Below are positions 1-4,142 of a DNA stretch of 5,561 nucleotides, piece by piece. The stretch is from an uncultured Eubacteriales bacterium (lineage in GTDB: Bacteria > Bacillota > Clostridia > Monoglobales > Monoglobaceae). The DNA is taken from positions 1 to 5,561 of the forward strand of contig CATVQN010000094.1 of NCBI GenBank assembly GCA_958346135.1. Direction: 5' to 3'. The notes below the pieces were generated by a model. That model worked only from the letters and a program-made list of their open reading frames with translations, was not told the DNA's origin and made no database searches. Within the stretch, counting starts at the first letter, position 1, and every line of letters starts with the position of its first letter. The translations under genes and the position numbers were made by a program.

Positions 1-234
1 TCATCCAATGTGCCGAGAGTCAAAAATATGCTGCACTTAGCAGATGAAAGCGGCGAACCGATGAAATCGTGCTTTAGCTACGAAGAACTGGAAAGACTGC
101 TTCAGCAGCACAACTTTTTGATTTACGAGTTTTTAAGTGATAAAAATATACAAAGCCGATATTTTTCAAACTGCGGTCGAAATCTGTCTGCATTCCCGCA
201 CATTCATTATGCATTGGCAGTCATCAAGAAATAA
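1..234 (+). CDS. SAM-dependent methyltransferase, leucine carboxyl methyltransferase-like (C-terminal fragment)
   Basis: The frame is open from the first base and ends at TAA 232-234, so only the last 77 codons are present and the true start lies outside the window. The residues resemble the C-terminus of the PPM1/LCMT-like class I methyltransferases of Clostridia: a segment reading NVPRVKNMLHLADESGE, then a helix with YEELERLLQQHNF and a terminal AFPHIHYALAVIKK in the place of the family's closing beta strand. Such enzymes transfer a methyl group from S-adenosylmethionine. The bacterial members mostly have unknown substrates, and the SAM-binding motifs are upstream and not visible here. The gene converges on rplL and shares a terminator with it, so it is a separate transcription unit and its function need not relate to the ribosome. 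The family call rests on recall of the C-terminal pattern only. Confidence 0.65.
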   Translation, partial: SSNVPRVKNMLHLADESGEPMKSCFSYEELERLLQQHNFLIYEFLSDKNIQSRYFSNCGRNLSAFPHIHYALAVIKK

Positions 235-338
235 AACCCGCATAAGGTCTATACCCACATCTTCTTTACCGTCCCATCAGCTTAGCAGAAAAGCTTTTCA
301 TCACGCCGGGGCGGTATTTTTACGCCAGTTCTAAATGC

Positions 339-378
339 AAAAAAGGAGAACTCGCATCGGAGTTCTCCTTTTGTTTTT
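339..378. terminator. Bidirectional intrinsic terminator between the methyltransferase gene and rplL
   Basis: A perfect 13-bp stem is formed by 341-353 and 360-372 around a 6-nt loop (354-359). Read on the plus strand, the stem runs into TTTTGTTTTTGT. Read on the minus strand, it ends in six T residues (344-339). It therefore fits as the shared terminator of the rightward methyltransferase gene and of the leftward ribosomal cluster after rplL. It lies about 55 bases beyond the rplL stop. Confidence 0.93.
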
Positions 379-429
379 GTATACTGAAAGTGCCCGGCAT
401 TACACCGGAACATACCGCACTCCTTTGGC

Positions 430-801
430 TTATTTCAGCTCAACGGTAGCGCCAACCTCTTCCAGCTTGCTCTTGATTTCTTCAGCCTCTTCTTTTGCTG
501 CAGCTTCCTTCACGGTCTTGGGAGCACCGTCAACAACAGCCTTTGCTTCAGCCAGACCCAAGCCGGTGATCTCTCTTACTACCTTAATAACCTTAATCTT
601 CTGAGCACCTGCAGAAGCCAGAACGACATCAAACTCGGTCTTTTCTTCTGCAGCAGCACCGCCGGCAGCGCCTGCACCTGCAACCATAACGGGAGCGGCA
701 GCGGATACGCCGAATTCTTCTTCTAATGCTTTTACCAGATCATTTACTTCCAGTAAGGACAGTTCTTTTATTTCATCAAGAATTTTTGTTACGTCAGCCA
801 T
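430..801 (-). CDS. rplL: 50S ribosomal protein L7/L12
   Basis: L7/L12 forms the dimers of the ribosomal stalk that recruit and activate the translational GTPases (EF-Tu, EF-G, IF2). The 123-residue product has the full family layout: an N-terminal dimerisation domain (about 1-32, starting MADVTKILDEIKEL), an Ala/Gly-rich flexible hinge (about 33-53) and the globular C-terminal domain (54-123) with the factor-binding helix stretch KIKVIKVVREITGLGLAEAK and the APKTVKE loop. I chose the ATG at 801 because TGGAGGA lies 7-9 bases upstream and the protein then begins as in the family; an in-frame ATG at 816 overlaps that ribosome binding site and is rejected. It is the last gene of the cluster, 85 nt after rplJ, and is followed by a terminator instead of rpoB. 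L7/L12 is needed in several copies per L10, consistent with its own strong ribosome binding site. Confidence 0.98.
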   Translation of the reverse strand: MADVTKILDEIKELSLLEVNDLVKALEEEFGVSAAAPVMVAGAGAAGGAAAEEKTEFDVVLASAGAQKIKVIKVVREITGLGLAEAKAVVDGAPKTVKEAAAKEEAEEIKSKLEEVGATVELK

Positions 802-852
802 TTTAATATCCTCCATTTATCATTTTATTTTTTCAATATTCAGTATTTCTGT

Positions 853-866
853 GACGCTTTTGCGTC
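853..866 (-). other. Small hairpin in the rplJ-rplL spacer
   Basis: A perfect 5-bp stem GACGC/GCGTC encloses an AAAA loop on the transcript, about 20 nt after the rplJ stop. No T-run follows, so it is not a terminator. It could be an RNA processing or stabilising element that helps raise rplL output over rplJ, but that is inference only. Confidence 0.4.
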
Positions 867-886
867 CAACCTCTGAGTCTGTAAAA

Positions 887-1528
887 TTACTCCTCAGTCT
901 CAGCGGGTGCAGCCTCTTCTGCCGCAGGTGCAGCATCTTCTGCTACAGGTGCAGCCTCTTCTGCTACAGGTGCAGCATCTTCTGCTGCGGGTGCTTCGGC
1001 GGGTGCAGCTTCCTCAGCGGCTGCTTTTCCCGGCGTTGCCTCTTCGTCAACAATAGCCTGCAAGGTTCTTGCCAGCTTGCTGATAGGAGCCTGCAAGGAA
1101 CCCAGCATCTTAGAAATAAGTTCTTCCTTGGACGGAATTGACGCATAGGTCTTTACCTCATCCAGAGAAATCACTTTACCGTTTACAAAGCCGCCCTTTA
1201 ACTCCAGCGCCTCGTTGTCCTTTGCAAATTCCACCAGAATCTTTGCGGGAGCAACTACATCATCTGTGCTGGTTGCAATGGCAGTAGGACCGTGCAAAAT
1301 CGGATCCAGTTCTTCCAGACCTGCTGCGTTTGCGGCAAAACGGGTCAGGTTGTTCTTTAAAACCGTATACTCTACACCGGCCTCTCTCAGTTTAACGCGA
1401 AGAGCGGTATCCTGTTCCACCGTAAGTCCTCTGTAGTCAGCCAAAACACCGGCCTGGGCGTTTTGGAATCTCTCGGTAAGCTGTGCAACAATCGCCTTTT
1501 TGTTTTCTAATACTTTCTCACTTGGCAA
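887..1528 (-). CDS. rplJ: 50S ribosomal protein L10, with a long acidic Ala/Glu/Pro tail
   Basis: L10 anchors the L7/L12 dimers to the 23S GTPase centre. From a TTG start at 1528 the protein is 213 residues. The RNA-binding N-terminal domain covers about 1-130, with MPSEKVLENKKAIV, the DYRGLTVEQ segment, LREAGVEYTVLKNNL and the HGPTAIA stretch. The L7/L12-binding helix follows (about 133-161, SKEELISKMLGSLQAPISKL). I chose TTG over the in-frame ATG at 1537 because that ATG abuts the GGAGG (no spacing), whereas the TTG has 9 nt and gives the MPSEKVLE start typical of clostridial L10. The upstream in-frame extension to 1654 crosses the leader RNA and is not translated. Most relatives are about 165-180 residues; here a tail of about 50 residues made almost only of A, E, P, D, V and T follows the last basic residue (168), encoded partly by a 21-bp tandem repeat. 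Expression is probably controlled by the L10 leader upstream. Confidence 0.97.
   Translation of the reverse strand: MPSEKVLENKKAIVAQLTERFQNAQAGVLADYRGLTVEQDTALRVKLREAGVEYTVLKNNLTRFAANAAGLEELDPILHGPTAIATSTDDVVAPAKILVEFAKDNEALELKGGFVNGKVISLDEVKTYASIPSKEELISKMLGSLQAPISKLARTLQAIVDEEATPGKAAAEEAAPAEAPAAEDAAPVAEEAAPVAEDAAPAAEEAAPAETEE
906..989. repeat. 21-bp tandem repeat, four copies, inside rplJ
   Basis: Four contiguous 21-bp units (906-926, 927-947, 948-968, 969-989) share the plus-strand core GGTGCAGC(C/A)TCTTCTGC and differ at only a few sites; a more diverged related unit follows at 1002-1022. Units 1 and 3 carry C and units 2 and 4 carry A at the ninth base, hinting at duplication of a 42-bp pair. 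In the L10 frame each unit encodes a seven-residue motif of the type AAPxAE(E/D). In-frame length variation between strains is likely at such a repeat. Confidence 0.9.
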
Positions 1529-1545
1529 TGAAAACATCCTCCTTT
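1526..1545 (-). promoter_or_regulatory. rplJ ribosome binding site that decides a TTG start
   Basis: The transcript reads AAAGGAGG (1545-1538) followed directly by ATG (1537-1535) and then, in the same frame, TTG at 1528-1526. Zero spacing makes the ATG a poor start, while the TTG sits 9 nt from the GGAGG. The TTG also yields the N-terminus expected for the family. Confidence 0.8.
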
Positions 1546-1563
1546 CTGTATTTTCATTCCGCT

Positions 1564-1583
1564 CCGGCCAAAGTCCCGGCCGG
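1564..1583 (-). other. GC-rich hairpin just upstream of the rplJ ribosome binding site
   Basis: CCGGCC (1583-1578) pairs with GGCCGG (1569-1564) around an 8-nt loop on the transcript. It lies between the leader terminator and the rplJ ribosome binding site. No T-run follows. It may insulate the ribosome binding site from the leader fold; this role is a guess. Confidence 0.55.
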
Positions 1584-1587
1584 TCAC

Positions 1588-1618
1588 AAGAGAAAATCCC
1601 CCGCAAAGACTGCGAGGG
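1588..1618 (-). terminator. Leader (attenuator) terminator upstream of rplJ
   Basis: On the transcript CCCTCGCA (1618-1611) pairs with TGCGGGGG (1605-1598), 8 pairs including one G-U, around a 5-nt loop, and runs into ATTTTCTCTT (1597-1588). The T-run is interrupted, so it looks like a conditional terminator, which suits its place in the L10 leader ahead of rplJL. Confidence 0.75.
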
Positions 1619-1690
1619 ACAAAATACATCTGTAAAAGCTGTATCAACTGTCATCCTCGGCAGGATTTACGGCAAAGCCACCTGCTGTCT
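1588..1690 (-). promoter_or_regulatory. L10 leader: autogenous attenuation element of rplJL
   Basis: The rplA-rplJ spacer is about 200 nt and contains AGACAGCAGGTGGCTT (1690-1675) followed by CCTGCCGAGG (1664-1655), which matches my recollection of the conserved L10 leader and resembles the L10-binding kink-turn of 23S rRNA (AGACAGCCAGGATGTTGGCTT region in E. coli, from memory). GCAGG (1685-1681) pairs with CCTGC (1664-1660), enclosing a small GGC/GCC hairpin. Downstream is a terminator. CTGCCGAGG (1663-1655) can instead pair with CCTCGCAG (1617-1610) with a single bulged C, which destroys both the L10-site stem and the terminator. In Bacillus subtilis, L10 with L12 is known to repress rplJL by this kind of attenuation, so free L10 should favour termination here. 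No convincing dedicated promoter is visible in front of the leader. Confidence 0.85.
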
Positions 1691-1733
1691 GCGGAATGCT
1701 ATTTCATATTCATTTTCTGATTAAAACCCGAGA

Positions 1734-2429
1734 TTAACCGTCAATTCTGTTGGGATTGAGTTTAATGCCGGGGCCCATGGTAGATGCAACGGTAACGGAT
1801 CTTAAATACTGACCCTTTGCCGCAGCCGGCTTTGCTTTGATCACAGCGCCCATAAGAGCGTTAAAGTTCTCTGCCAGTTTCGCTGCGCCGAAAGACGCCT
1901 TACCGATGGGGCAGTGTATGATGTTTGTCTTGTCCAAACGATACTCAATTTTACCGGATTTAATATCCTGAATTGCCTTGGTCACATCCGGAGTCACAGT
2001 GCCGGCCTTGGGGTTCGGCATCAGGCCCTTCGGACCTAAAATTCTACCGATACGACCAACCACACCCATCATATCCGGGGTTGCCACAACAACGTCGAAA
2101 TCAAACCAGTTTTCACTCTGAATTTTCTGTGCCAGCTCTTCTGCACCTACATAGTCTGCACCGGCAGCCTTAGCCTCTTCTGCCTTGCCCTCTCTGGCAA
2201 ATACCAGAACCCGCACCGTTTTACCGGTACCGTTAGGCAGTACCACCGCACCGCGAACCTGCTGATCGGCATGACGGGAATCTACGCCAAGCTTTACATG
2301 AAGCTCAACAGTCTCATCAAACTTTGCGGTAGCAGTCTTGCAAACCAGCTCTAAAGCTTCAGCAGGGTCATAGAGCTTGCCCTTTTCAATCAGCTTTACG
2401 CTGTCTTGATACTTTTTACCTTTCTTCAA
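1734..2429 (-). CDS. rplA: 50S ribosomal protein L1
   Basis: L1 binds the mobile L1 stalk of 23S rRNA near the E site, helps release deacylated tRNA, and is a known translational repressor of its own operon. The 231-residue product matches the family in length and layout: domain I in two parts (N-terminal, about 1-70, and C-terminal, about 160-231) around domain II. Visible hallmarks are VELHVKLGVD with R52 nearby, the highly conserved GRILGPKGLMPNPKAGTVT (127-145), and near the end the STMGPGIKL stretch. The start is a TTG at 2429-2427, 8 nt after a perfect AGGAGG (2443-2438); no ATG or GTG in frame lies near. A weak start together with the L1-site mimic lying 3 nt upstream of the ribosome binding site suggests tight translational control. 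The gene lies 83 nt after rplK. Confidence 0.98.
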   Translation of the reverse strand: MKKGKKYQDSVKLIEKGKLYDPAEALELVCKTATAKFDETVELHVKLGVDSRHADQQVRGAVVLPNGTGKTVRVLVFAREGKAEEAKAAGADYVGAEELAQKIQSENWFDFDVVVATPDMMGVVGRIGRILGPKGLMPNPKAGTVTPDVTKAIQDIKSGKIEYRLDKTNIIHCPIGKASFGAAKLAENFNALMGAVIKAKPAAAKGQYLRSVTVASTMGPGIKLNPNRIDG

Positions 2430-2437
2430 TGTTAAAT

Positions 2438-2479
2438 CCTCCTATGGTGGTTTCACAGAACACCTTATGTTCCTCCCAC
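2438..2479 (-). promoter_or_regulatory. Probable L1-binding operator abutting the rplA ribosome binding site
   Basis: On the transcript GTGG (2479-2476) pairs with CCAC (2450-2447). Inside is an asymmetric internal loop (GA on the 5' side, GTGAAA on the 3' side), then an inner stem GAAC/GTTC (2472-2469 with 2461-2458, plus a G-U) and a 7-nt loop. The pattern GTGGGAGG ... GTGAAACCACC resembles the L1-stalk base of E. coli 23S rRNA (GGTGGGAGGC ... TTGAAATACCACC, recalled). The ribosome binding site of rplA begins three bases after the stem, so bound L1 would block initiation. The L1-operator role is inference from mimicry and position. Confidence 0.65.
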
Positions 2480-2512
2480 TATTTTCCAATACTTGCAGCC
2501 AACTATCAAGGC

Positions 2513-2938
2513 TTACTCCTCGACAGTAACACCCATAGACCGAGCCGTTCCTGCGATCATAGACATTGCAGCCTCTAAGGACGCTGCGTTTAAGTCGGGC
2601 ATCTTCTGCTCTGCGATCGCCTGCAAATCAGCCTTGCTGAGCTGGGCAACCTTGGTCTTGTTGGGAACGCCCGAACCGCTTTGAATCTTACAAGCCTTCT
2701 TAATCAAAACGGGCGCCGGGGGAGTCTTGGTTACAAAGGTGAAGGATCTGTCCTGATATACGGTAATAACAACCGGAATAATCAGACCTGCATCCTTCTG
2801 TGTCTTTTCATTAAACTGCTTGGTAAAATCCATGATGTTTACGCCATGCTGACCCAGTGCAGGACCTACCGGAGGAGCAGGAGTTGCCTTGCCCGCAGGA
2901 ATCTGCAGTTTAATGTAACCTGTGATTTTCTGTGCCAT
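2513..2938 (-). CDS. rplK: 50S ribosomal protein L11
   Basis: L11 forms the base of the GTPase-associated centre with 23S helices 43-44 and is the target region of thiostrepton-type antibiotics; it also takes part in RelA activation. The ATG at 2938 gives exactly 141 residues, the standard family length, with AAGGAGGTG placed so that GGAGG is 9 nt away. The N-terminal domain (about 1-70) shows the proline-rich thiostrepton-site helix PAPPVGPALGQHG (20-32), and the C-terminal RNA-binding domain (75-141) contains TPPAPVLIKKA and ends GTARSMGVTVEE. An in-frame extension to 3010 runs back through the leader hairpin and is rejected. The gene lies 147 nt after nusG, a long spacer for this cluster, holding a candidate L1 site. 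Confidence 0.98.
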   Translation of the reverse strand: MAQKITGYIKLQIPAGKATPAPPVGPALGQHGVNIMDFTKQFNEKTQKDAGLIIPVVITVYQDRSFTFVTKTPPAPVLIKKACKIQSGSGVPNKTKVAQLSKADLQAIAEQKMPDLNAASLEAAMSMIAGTARSMGVTVEE

Positions 2939-2964
2939 TTCAATACACCTCCTTGTTTCACAAA

Positions 2965-3011
2965 CGTGGTAATATCGGGACCTTCGCCGCAGGGCGCACT
3001 TCCCTCCCACA
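2965..3011 (-). promoter_or_regulatory. Probable L1-binding operator in the rplK leader
   Basis: On the transcript GTGG (3010-3007) pairs with CCAC (2969-2966). An asymmetric internal loop (GA opposite GATATTA) separates this from an inner stem GGGA/TCCC (3004-3001 with 2980-2977), capped by CGCC/GGCG (2996-2993 with 2988-2985). The sequence GTGGGAGG-GAAGTG ... TACCAC resembles the recalled 23S L1-stalk sequence GTGGGAGGCTTTGAAGTG ... TACCAC. L1 repression of the rplK-rplA mRNA from a 23S-like site before rplK is established in E. coli and reported to be widespread in bacteria. The structure ends about 10 nt before the rplK ribosome binding site. Confidence 0.72.
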
Positions 3012-3069
3012 GACCGGCCATACAGAACCGGAATATATAAACGGAATCATCCGTGTGGGTAACAAAGTA

Positions 3070-3087
3070 AATCCGGATTTCCGGATT
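3070..3087 (-). other. Hairpin overlapping the nusG stop codon
   Basis: AATCCGG (3087-3081) and CCGGATT (3076-3070) form a perfect 7-bp stem with an AAAT loop; two bases of the nusG TAA are in the stem. The following ATTTACTTTGTT is only mildly T-rich. It could be a weak terminator that trims transcription between nusG and rplK, or a processing site. Confidence 0.5.
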
Positions 3088-3604
3088 AGACCAGAGCCTC
3101 TACCTGATTAAACTCCAGCTCTACATCCGTGTCACGGCCGAACATGGAAACCTTGGCACGAATCTTTTTCTTGTCCATCTGAATATCGGTAATCACGCCG
3201 ACAAATCCCTCCAGCGGACCGTATTTCACTCTGATGCTGTCGCCAACCTCAAAGTCAAGCTGGATGGTTTTATGCTCTAAGCCCATGCTCTCAACCTCGG
3301 CCTCCGAAAGCGGAACCGGGCTGGAACCGGGGCCTACAAATCCGGTTACACCCCGAGTGTTCCGAACGACATACCAGCTCTCGTCCGTCATCACCATCTT
3401 CACCATGACATAACCGGGATAGATTTTGCGCTCAACCACTTTTTTCTGGTTATCCTTAATCTCGATAACCTCTTCCATCGGAACCTGAATCTCCTGAATA
3501 ATATCATGCATATTCCGGTTTTCCACGGTCTTCTGGATATCGGTCATCACCTTGTTCTCATAACCGGAATAGGTGTGCGCCACATACCATTTTGCAGTTG
3601 CCAT
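3086..3604 (-). CDS. nusG: Transcription termination/antitermination protein NusG
   Basis: NusG binds the clamp of RNA polymerase through its N-terminal domain and contacts partners such as Rho or ribosomal protein S10 through its KOW domain. The 172-residue product has the normal layout: NGN domain about 5-108, starting KWYVAHTYSGYENKV, with ERKIYPGYVMVKM and the RNTRGVTGFVGPG stretch (81-93) followed by PVPLSEAEV, and a KOW domain about 118-172 with FEVGDSIRVKYGPLEGFVG. The ATG at 3604 gives the expected N-terminus, and no standard start codon lies in frame between it and the AGGAGG at 3633-3628. That ribosome binding site is 23 nt away with a hairpin between, which is unusual. It lies 33 nt after secE and is part of the leading half of the cluster. 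Confidence 0.97.
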   Translation of the reverse strand: MATAKWYVAHTYSGYENKVMTDIQKTVENRNMHDIIQEIQVPMEEVIEIKDNQKKVVERKIYPGYVMVKMVMTDESWYVVRNTRGVTGFVGPGSSPVPLSEAEVESMGLEHKTIQLDFEVGDSIRVKYGPLEGFVGVITDIQMDKKKIRAKVSMFGRDTDVELEFNQVEALV

Positions 3605-3633
3605 AATATTCGGGAACGAATCCCTTCCCTCCT
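3605..3633 (-). promoter_or_regulatory. nusG ribosome binding site separated from the start by a hairpin
   Basis: The transcript has AGGAGG at 3633-3628, and the ATG begins at 3604, leaving 23 nt between them, far more than the usual 5-10. Positions 3621-3608 form a 5-bp stem ATTCG/CGAAT with a TTCC loop. If this folds, only 6 + 3 = 9 unpaired bases remain between the ribosome binding site and the ATG. No better ribosome binding site is visible nearer to the start. Confidence 0.65.
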
Positions 3634-3637
3634 ATTA

Positions 3638-3847
3638 TTATCGATTGATGAAGAGCGACATACCCCATGTAAAGAGCATATCCAATCCCCAAATTACCAA
3701 ACCCACGATCAAAACGTAAATAATAACGATAATCGTGTTCTGTCTAACCTTCGCAAAGGTAGGCCAAACCACCTTTTTCAGCTCTGACTTGACCTCTTTA
3801 AAGTAATTCGCTATTCTTGCGAAGAAATTTGGCTTTGTCTGTTCCAT
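3638..3847 (-). CDS. secE: Preprotein translocase subunit SecE
   Basis: SecE is the small essential subunit that clamps the SecY channel in the cytoplasmic membrane. The 69-residue product is the single-span form typical of Gram-positive bacteria: an amphipathic N-terminal helix with FFARIANYFKEVKSELKKVVWPT (8-30), whose ELKKVVWPT part is the family hallmark, then one hydrophobic span at about 38-58. The ATG at 3847 is preferred, with AGGAG ending 8 nt upstream; a GTG codon directly before it (3850) is possible but only 5 nt away. It sits between rpmG and nusG, the standard order in Bacillota, although no tRNA gene lies nearby. Confidence 0.97.
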   Translation of the reverse strand: MEQTKPNFFARIANYFKEVKSELKKVVWPTFAKVRQNTIIVIIYVLIVGLVIWGLDMLFTWGMSLFINR

Positions 3848-3887
3848 CACTTACACTCCTTTTTGACAATGGCTCAACGGCCTTGTC

Positions 3888-4037
3888 TTATTTGGTCTCT
3901 TTGTGCAGAGTGTGCTTTCTGCAGAATCTGCAATACTTATTCATTTCCAATCTGTCGGGGCAGTTCTGCTTATTCTTGGTTGTATCGTAATTTCTCTGCT
4001 TGCATTCCGTGCATGCCAGTGTAATCTTGGTTTGCAT
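3888..4037 (-). CDS. rpmG: 50S ribosomal protein L33 (zinc-binding, four-cysteine form)
   Basis: This 49-residue gene is short but clear: it begins MQTKITLACTECKQRNYDTTKN and ends YCRFCRKHTLHKETK, the typical L33 pattern and length. The two CxxC pairs (C9/C12 and C36/C39) are the zinc-ribbon ligands, so this is the zinc-containing paralogue; many Bacillota also carry a cysteine-free copy used under zinc limitation, not seen here. C26 is an additional cysteine in the NKQNCPDRL stretch, where I expect a non-cysteine residue in most relatives. The ATG at 4037 follows GAGGTG plus six A residues (GAGG is 8 nt upstream). It is the first gene after the main promoter and precedes secE by 40 nt. Confidence 0.97.
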   Translation of the reverse strand: MQTKITLACTECKQRNYDTTKNKQNCPDRLEMNKYCRFCRKHTLHKETK

Positions 4038-4062
4038 TTTTTTCACCTCATTCGTCCAATTT

Positions 4063-4142
4063 CAAAAGCCGGTTCGGCCGTCCGAAAGAGGGCCGGAAAA
4101 ACAGAGCTTTTGTTCACACAAATAAAACCTCTTCACAGAGGT
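4063..4142 (-). promoter_or_regulatory. Structured 5' leader of the ribosomal cluster
   Basis: The predicted transcript start (about 4142) coincides with the first base of a hairpin ACCTCT-GTGA-AGAGGT (4142-4127), closing on a GNRA-type tetraloop. Further on, CAAAAGC (4112-4106) and GCTTTTG (4069-4063) form a 7-bp outer stem enclosing 36 nt with an inner CGGCC/GGCCG helix (4095-4091 with 4080-4076 region) extended by TT/AA across a bulged base. A 5'-terminal hairpin commonly protects an mRNA from degradation. I do not recognise the second element as a known leader family. Confidence 0.5.

Noticed and set aside
279..298. AGCTT/AAGCT hairpin followed by TTT after the methyltransferase gene
   Set aside because: The stem is only five weak pairs and a far stronger terminator lies 45 bases downstream.
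335..604. Plus-strand reading frame over the terminator and the end of rplL
   Set aside because: It starts inside the terminator hairpin and runs antisense to a certain L7/L12 coding region.
851..1141. Cysteine-rich reading frame opposite rplJ with repeated CxxC-like motifs
   Set aside because: It is the antisense reading of the Ala/Glu repeat in the L10 tail; the cysteines come from GCA/GCT alanine codons on the other strand. It has no ribosome binding site.
1529..1654. N-terminal extension of L10 from an ATG at 1654
   Set aside because: The extension is encoded by the attenuator terminator and leader hairpins and has no similarity to L10; the proper ribosome binding site is at 1545-1538.
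2416..2463. A 15-codon GTG-started mini-ORF with a GGAGG 8 nt upstream, overlapping the rplA start in another frame
   Set aside because: The GGAGG and the following bases are better explained as the L1-stalk mimic (GTGGGAGG ... ACCAC). The peptide has no recognisable features. Translational coupling to rplA remains possible but is not needed.
2939..3010. N-terminal extension of L11 from a GTG at 3010
   Set aside because: It is the translated L1-site hairpin; the ATG at 2938 has the right ribosome binding site and gives the exact family length.
3025..3068. Candidate internal promoter before rplK (TTGTTA with TTTATA or TATATT)
   Set aside because: Only the 18-bp spacing to TTTATA is acceptable, and both boxes are poor; not enough to call a promoter.
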